A DNA stretch of 64,000 nucleotides, taken from assembly GCA_947172415.1 (NCBI GenBank), contig OX359192.1, forward strand, positions 1,924,501-1,988,500, in the 5' to 3' direction. Shown here in pieces: positions 59,331-64,000 of this stretch (the stretch's first letter is position 1; each line of letters begins with the position of its first letter). The position numbers were made by a program, and so were the translations under genes. Under the pieces are notes generated by a model. It was given only the letters and a program-made list of their open reading frames with translations, did no database searches and was not told the origin of the DNA. This stretch comes from Chondrosia reniformis. Taxonomy: Eukaryota > Porifera > Demospongiae > Chondrillida > Chondrillidae.

Positions 59331-62300
59331 TGTGAGAGATAGGATAAATTTTAAGTTCCATCCAAATTTCAAAAACTCATTGAACATACTCTATAGGTGT
59401 CTGTGAATGCTGACACAAAGTCACAGCTGCTTATTTTTCCATTCGATAGAGTTACAGTCCTCAATGTACATTAAATTCTGGTATACAAAGTTAATGTATG
59501 TATTGTGAGAGATAGGATAAATTTTAAGTTCCATCCAAATTTCAAAAACTCATTGAACATACTCTATAGGTGTCTGTGAATGCTGACACAAAGTCACATC
59601 TTCATATTTTTCCATTCGATAGAGTTACAGTCCTCAATGTACATTAAATTCTGGTATACAAAGTTAATGTATGGTGAGAGATAGGGTAAATTTTAAGTTC
59701 CATCAAAATTTCAAAAACTCATTGGACATACTCTATAGGTGTCTGTGAATGCTGACACAAAGTCACAGCTTCATATCTTTCCATTCGATAGAGTTACAGT
59801 CCTCAATGTACATTAAATTCTGGTATACAAAGTTAATGTATGGTGAGAGATAGGGCAAATTTTAAGTTCAATCGAAATTTCAAAAACTCATTGAACATAC
59901 TCTATAGGTGTCTGTGAATGCTGACACAAAGTCACAGCTTCATATCTTTCCATTCGTTATAGTTACAGCCTTCAATGTACATTAAATTCTGGTATACAAA
60001 GTTAATGTATGGTGAGAGATAGGGTAAATTTTAAGTTCCATCAAAATTTCAAAAACTTATTAGACATACTCTATAGGTGTCTGTGAATGCTGACACAAAG
60101 TCACAGCTTCATATCTTTCCATTCGTTATAGTTACAGCCTTCAATGTACATTAAATTCTGGTATACAAAGTTAATGTATGGTGAGAGATAGGTCAAATTT
60201 TATGTTCCATCAAAATTTCAAAAACTCATTGGACATACTCTATAGGTGCCTGTGAATGCTGACACAAAGTCACAGCTTTATATCTTTCCATTCAATAGAG
60301 TTACAGCCCTCAATGTACATTAAATTCTGGTATACAAAGTTTATGTATGGTGAGAGATAGTGTAAATTTTAAGTTCCATCAAATTTCAAAAACTCATTGG
60401 ACATACTCTATAGGTGTCTGTGAATGCTGACACAAAGTCACAGCTTCATATCTTTCCATTCGTTATAGTTACAGCCTTCAATGTACATTAAATTCTGGTA
60501 TACAAAGTTAATGTATGGTGAGAGATAGGGTAAATTTTAAGTTCCATCCAAATTTCAAAAACTTATTAGACATACTCTATAGGTGTCTGTGAATGCTGAC
60601 ACAAAGTCACAGCTTCATATCTTTCCATTCGTTATAGTTACAGCCTTCAATGTGCATTAAATTCTGGTATACAAAGTTAATGTATGGTGAGAGATAGGTC
60701 AAATTTTAAGTTCCATCAAAATTTCAAAAACTCATTGGACATACTCTATAGGTGCCTGTGAATGCTGACACAAAGTCACAGCTTTATATCTTTCCATTCA
60801 ATAGAGTTACAGCCCTCAATGTACATTAAATTCTGGTATACAAAGTTAATGTATGGTGAGAGATAGGTCAAATTTTAAGTTCCATCAAAATTTCAAAAAC
60901 TCATTGGACATACTCTATAGGTGTCTGTGAATGCTGACACAATGTCACAGCTTCTTATCTTTCCATTCGATAGAGTTACAGTCCTCAATGTACATTAAAT
61001 TCTGGTATACAAAGTTAATGTATGGTGAGATATAAGGTAAATTTTAAGTCCCATCAAAATTTCAAAAACTCATTAGACATACTCTATAGGTGTCTGTGAA
61101 TGCTGACAAAAAGTCACAGCTTCATATCTTTTCATTCGATAGAGTTACAGTCCTCAATGTACATTAAATTCTGGTATACAAAGTTAATGTATGGTGAGAG
61201 ATAGGGTAAATTTTAAGTTCCATCAAAATTTCAAAAACTCATTGGACATACTCTATAGGTGTCTGTGAATGCTGACACAAAGTCACAGCTTCATATCTTT
61301 TCATTCGATAGAGTTACAGCCTTCAATGTGCATTAAATTCTGGTATACAAAGTTAATGTATGGTGAGAGATAGGGTAAATTTTAAGTTCCATCAAAATTT
61401 CAAAAACTCATTAGACATACTCTATAGGTGCCTGTGAATGCTGACACAAAGTCACAGCTTCATATCTTTCCATTCGTTATATATATAGTTACAGCCTTCA
61501 ATGTACATTAAATTCTGGTATACAAAGTTAATGTACGTATGGTGAGAGATAGGGCAAATTTTAAGTTCCATCCAAATTTCAAAAACTCATTGGACATACT
61601 CTATAGGTGTCTGTGAATGCTGACACAAAGTCACAGCTTCATATCTTTCCATTCGATAGAGTTACAGCCTTCAATGTACATTAAATTCTGGTATACAAAG
61701 TTAATGTACGTATGGTGAGAGATAGGGTAAATTTTAAGTTCCATCAAAATTTCAAAAACTCATTGGACATACTCTATAGGTGTCTGTGAATGCTGACACA
61801 AAGTCACAGCTTCATATCTTTCCATTCGATAGAGTTACAGCCCTCAATGTACATTAAATTCTGGTATACAAAGTTAATGTATGGTGAGAGATAGGGTAAA
61901 TTTTAAGTTCCATCCAAATTTCAAAAAGCTCATTGGACATACTCTATAGGTGTCTGTGAATGCTGACACAAAGTCACAGCTTCATATCTTTTCATTCAAT
62001 AGAGTTACATCCTTCAATGTACATTAAATTCTGGTATACAAAGTTAATGTATGGTGAGAGATAGGGTAAATTTTAAGTTCCATCAAAATTTCAAAAACTC
62101 ATTGGACATACTCTATAGGTGTCTGTGAATGCTGACACAATGTCACAGCTTCTTATCTTTTCATTCGATAGAGTTACACTCCTCAATGTACATTAAATTC
62201 TGGTATACAAAGTTAATGTATGGTGAGAGATAGGGTAAATTTTAAGTTCCATCAAAATTTCAAAAAGCTCATTGGACATACTCTCTAGGTGTCTGTGAAT

Positions 62301-64000
62301 GCTGACACAAAGTCACAGCTTCATATCTTTTCATTCGATAGAGTTACAGCCTTCAATGTGCATTAAATTCTGGTATACAAAGTTAATGTATGGTGAGAGA
62401 TAGGGTAAATTTTAAGTTCCATCAAAATTTCAAAAACTCATTAGACATACTCTATAGGTGCCTGTGAATGCTGACACAAAGTCACAGCTTCATATCTTTC
62501 CATTCGATAGAGTTACAGCCTTCAATGTACATTAAATTCTGGTATACAAAGTTAATGTACGTATGGTGAGAGATAGGGTAAATTTTAAGTTCCATCCAAA
62601 TTTCAAAAACTCATTGGACATACTCTATAGGTGTCTGTGAATGCTGACACAAAGTCACAGCTTCATATCTTTCCATTCGTTATAGTTACAGCCTTCAATG
62701 TACATTAAATTCTGGTATACAAAGTTAATGTATGGTGAGAGATAGGGTAAATTTTAAGTTCCATCAAAATTTCAAAAACTTATTAGACATACTCTATAGG
62801 TGTCTGTGAATGCTGACACAAAGTCACAGCTTCATATCTTTCCATTCGTTATAGTTACAGCCTTCAATGTACATTAAATTCTGGTATACAAAGTTAATGT
62901 ATGGTGAGAGATAGGTCAAATTTTATGTTCCATCAAAATTTCAAAAACTCATTGGACATACTCTATAGGTGCCTGTGAATGCTGACACAAAGTCACAGCT
63001 TTATATCTTTCCATTCAATAGAGTTACAGCCCTCAATGTACATTAAATTCTGGTATACAAAGTTAATGTATGGTGAGAGATAGGTCAAATTTTAAGTTCC
63101 ATCAAAATTTCAAAAACTCATTGGACATACTCTATAGGTGTCTGTGAATGCTGACACAATGTCACAGCTTCTTATCTTTCCATTCGATAGAGTTACAGTC
63201 CTCAATGTACATTAAATTCTGGTATACAAAGTTAATGTATGGTGAGAGATAGGTCAAATTTTAAGTTCCATCAAAATTTCAAAAACTCATTAGACATACT
63301 CTATAGGTGTCTGTGAATGCTGACAAAAAGTCACAGCTTCATATCTTTCCATTCGTTATAGTTACAGCCTTCAATGTACATTAAATTCTGGTATACAAAG
63401 TTAATGTATGGTGAGAGATAGGTCAAATTTTAAGTTCCATCAAAATATCAAAAACTCATTAGACATACTCTATAGGTGTCTGTGAATGCTGACACAAAGT
63501 CACAGCTTCATATCTTTTCATTCGATAGAGTTACAGCCTTCAATGTGCATTAAATTCTGGTATACAAAGTTAATGTATGGTGAGAGATAGGGTAAATTTT
63601 AAGTTCCATCAAAATTTCAAAAACTCATTAGACATACTCTATAGGTGCCTGTGAATGCTGACACAAAGTCACAGCTTCATATCTTTCCATTCGATAGAGT
63701 TACAGCCTTCAATGTGCATTAAATTCTGGTATACAAAGTTAATGTACGTATGGTGAGAGATAGGGTAAATTTTAAGTTCCATCAAAATTTCAAAAGCTCA
63801 TTGGACATACTCTATAGGTGTCTGTGAATGCTGACACAATGTCACAGCTTCTTATCTTTTCATTCGATAGAGTTACACTCCTCAATGTACATTAAATTCT
63901 GGTATACAAAGTTAATGTATGGTGAGAGATAGGGTAAATTTTAAGTTCCATCAAAATTTCAAAAACTCATTAGACATACTCTATAGGTGCCTGTGAATGC
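59331..64000. repeat. Satellite family B, ~170-bp unit, ~27 copies to the window edge
   Basis: Units of 169-172 bp share 'aagttccatcaaaatttcaa', 'catactctataggtgtctgt', 'gaatgctgacacaaagtcac' and 'attaaattctggtatacaaa'. They align with family A over 'gtgaatgctgac', 'gagttaca' and 'atgtatggtgagagatagg', so the two share an ancestor. Variant units recur in the same order at about 60.0-61.0 kb and 62.75-63.23 kb. The array is cut by the window end. Confidence 0.97.

Noticed and set aside
59331..64000. Hammerhead motif in the satellite
   Set aside because: The closest string (GAATGCTGACAC) lacks CTGATGA and no GAAA core follows, so the satellite is not a ribozyme satellite of the known type.

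Overview
The window is nuclear DNA of an intron-rich, AT-rich animal genome. The gene set (metazoan Treslin, exon-structured tropomyosins, a ZNF608/609/scribbler relative, a class of intronless seven-helix receptor), the small introns, and the very frequent TACGTA/GTACGTAC words suggest an early-branching metazoan, most likely a sponge. The species assignment is inference. No plasmid, phage, CRISPR or rRNA features were seen.

Layout. (1) Left edge to 13.26 kb, plus strand: the 3' part of a Treslin/TICRR-like replication-initiation gene (16 exons visible, start outside the window). (2) 13.5-22.4 kb, minus strand: two tandem tropomyosin genes. The downstream one (TPM-A, 242 aa) keeps the classic metazoan exon lengths; the upstream one (TPM-B, 157 aa) is a short form with two alternative first exons. 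(3) 22.56-30.25 kb, plus strand: TRIP4/ASC-1 (597 aa, 15 exons), divergent from TPM-B across about 130 bp. (4) 32.4-41.9 kb, minus strand: a ZNF608/609/scribbler-like Q-rich protein (1407 aa, 4 exons). (5) 42.8-54.8 kb, plus strand: CHAF1A, the large subunit of chromatin assembly factor 1 (798 aa, 15 exons), divergent from the previous gene, with an E2F-like site just before its ATG and a duplicated C-terminal winged-helix exon. (6) 55.24-56.20 kb, plus strand: an intronless orphan seven-transmembrane protein. (7) 56.5 kb to the right edge: satellite DNA with a unit of about 170 bp in two diverged families, interrupted by a unique island with a broken ORF.

Two genes serve S phase: Treslin acts in origin firing and CAF-1 deposits H3-H4 behind the fork. 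The others are a transcription coactivator, a probable corepressor, actin-filament proteins and a receptor; nothing suggests they act as one system.

The most unusual non-genic signal is a dispersed element of about 240 bp, present in at least 13 full or partial copies on both strands. Its best copies carry a near-complete type I hammerhead ribozyme (CTGATGA and GAAA cores, short stem III, GTC cleavage triplet, stem I). The introns also carry many tandem repeats, and several begin exactly at splice sites, so they multiply the splice site itself (TRIP4, CHAF1A). All exon borders were assigned by hand from GT/AG signals, reading phase and family similarity.
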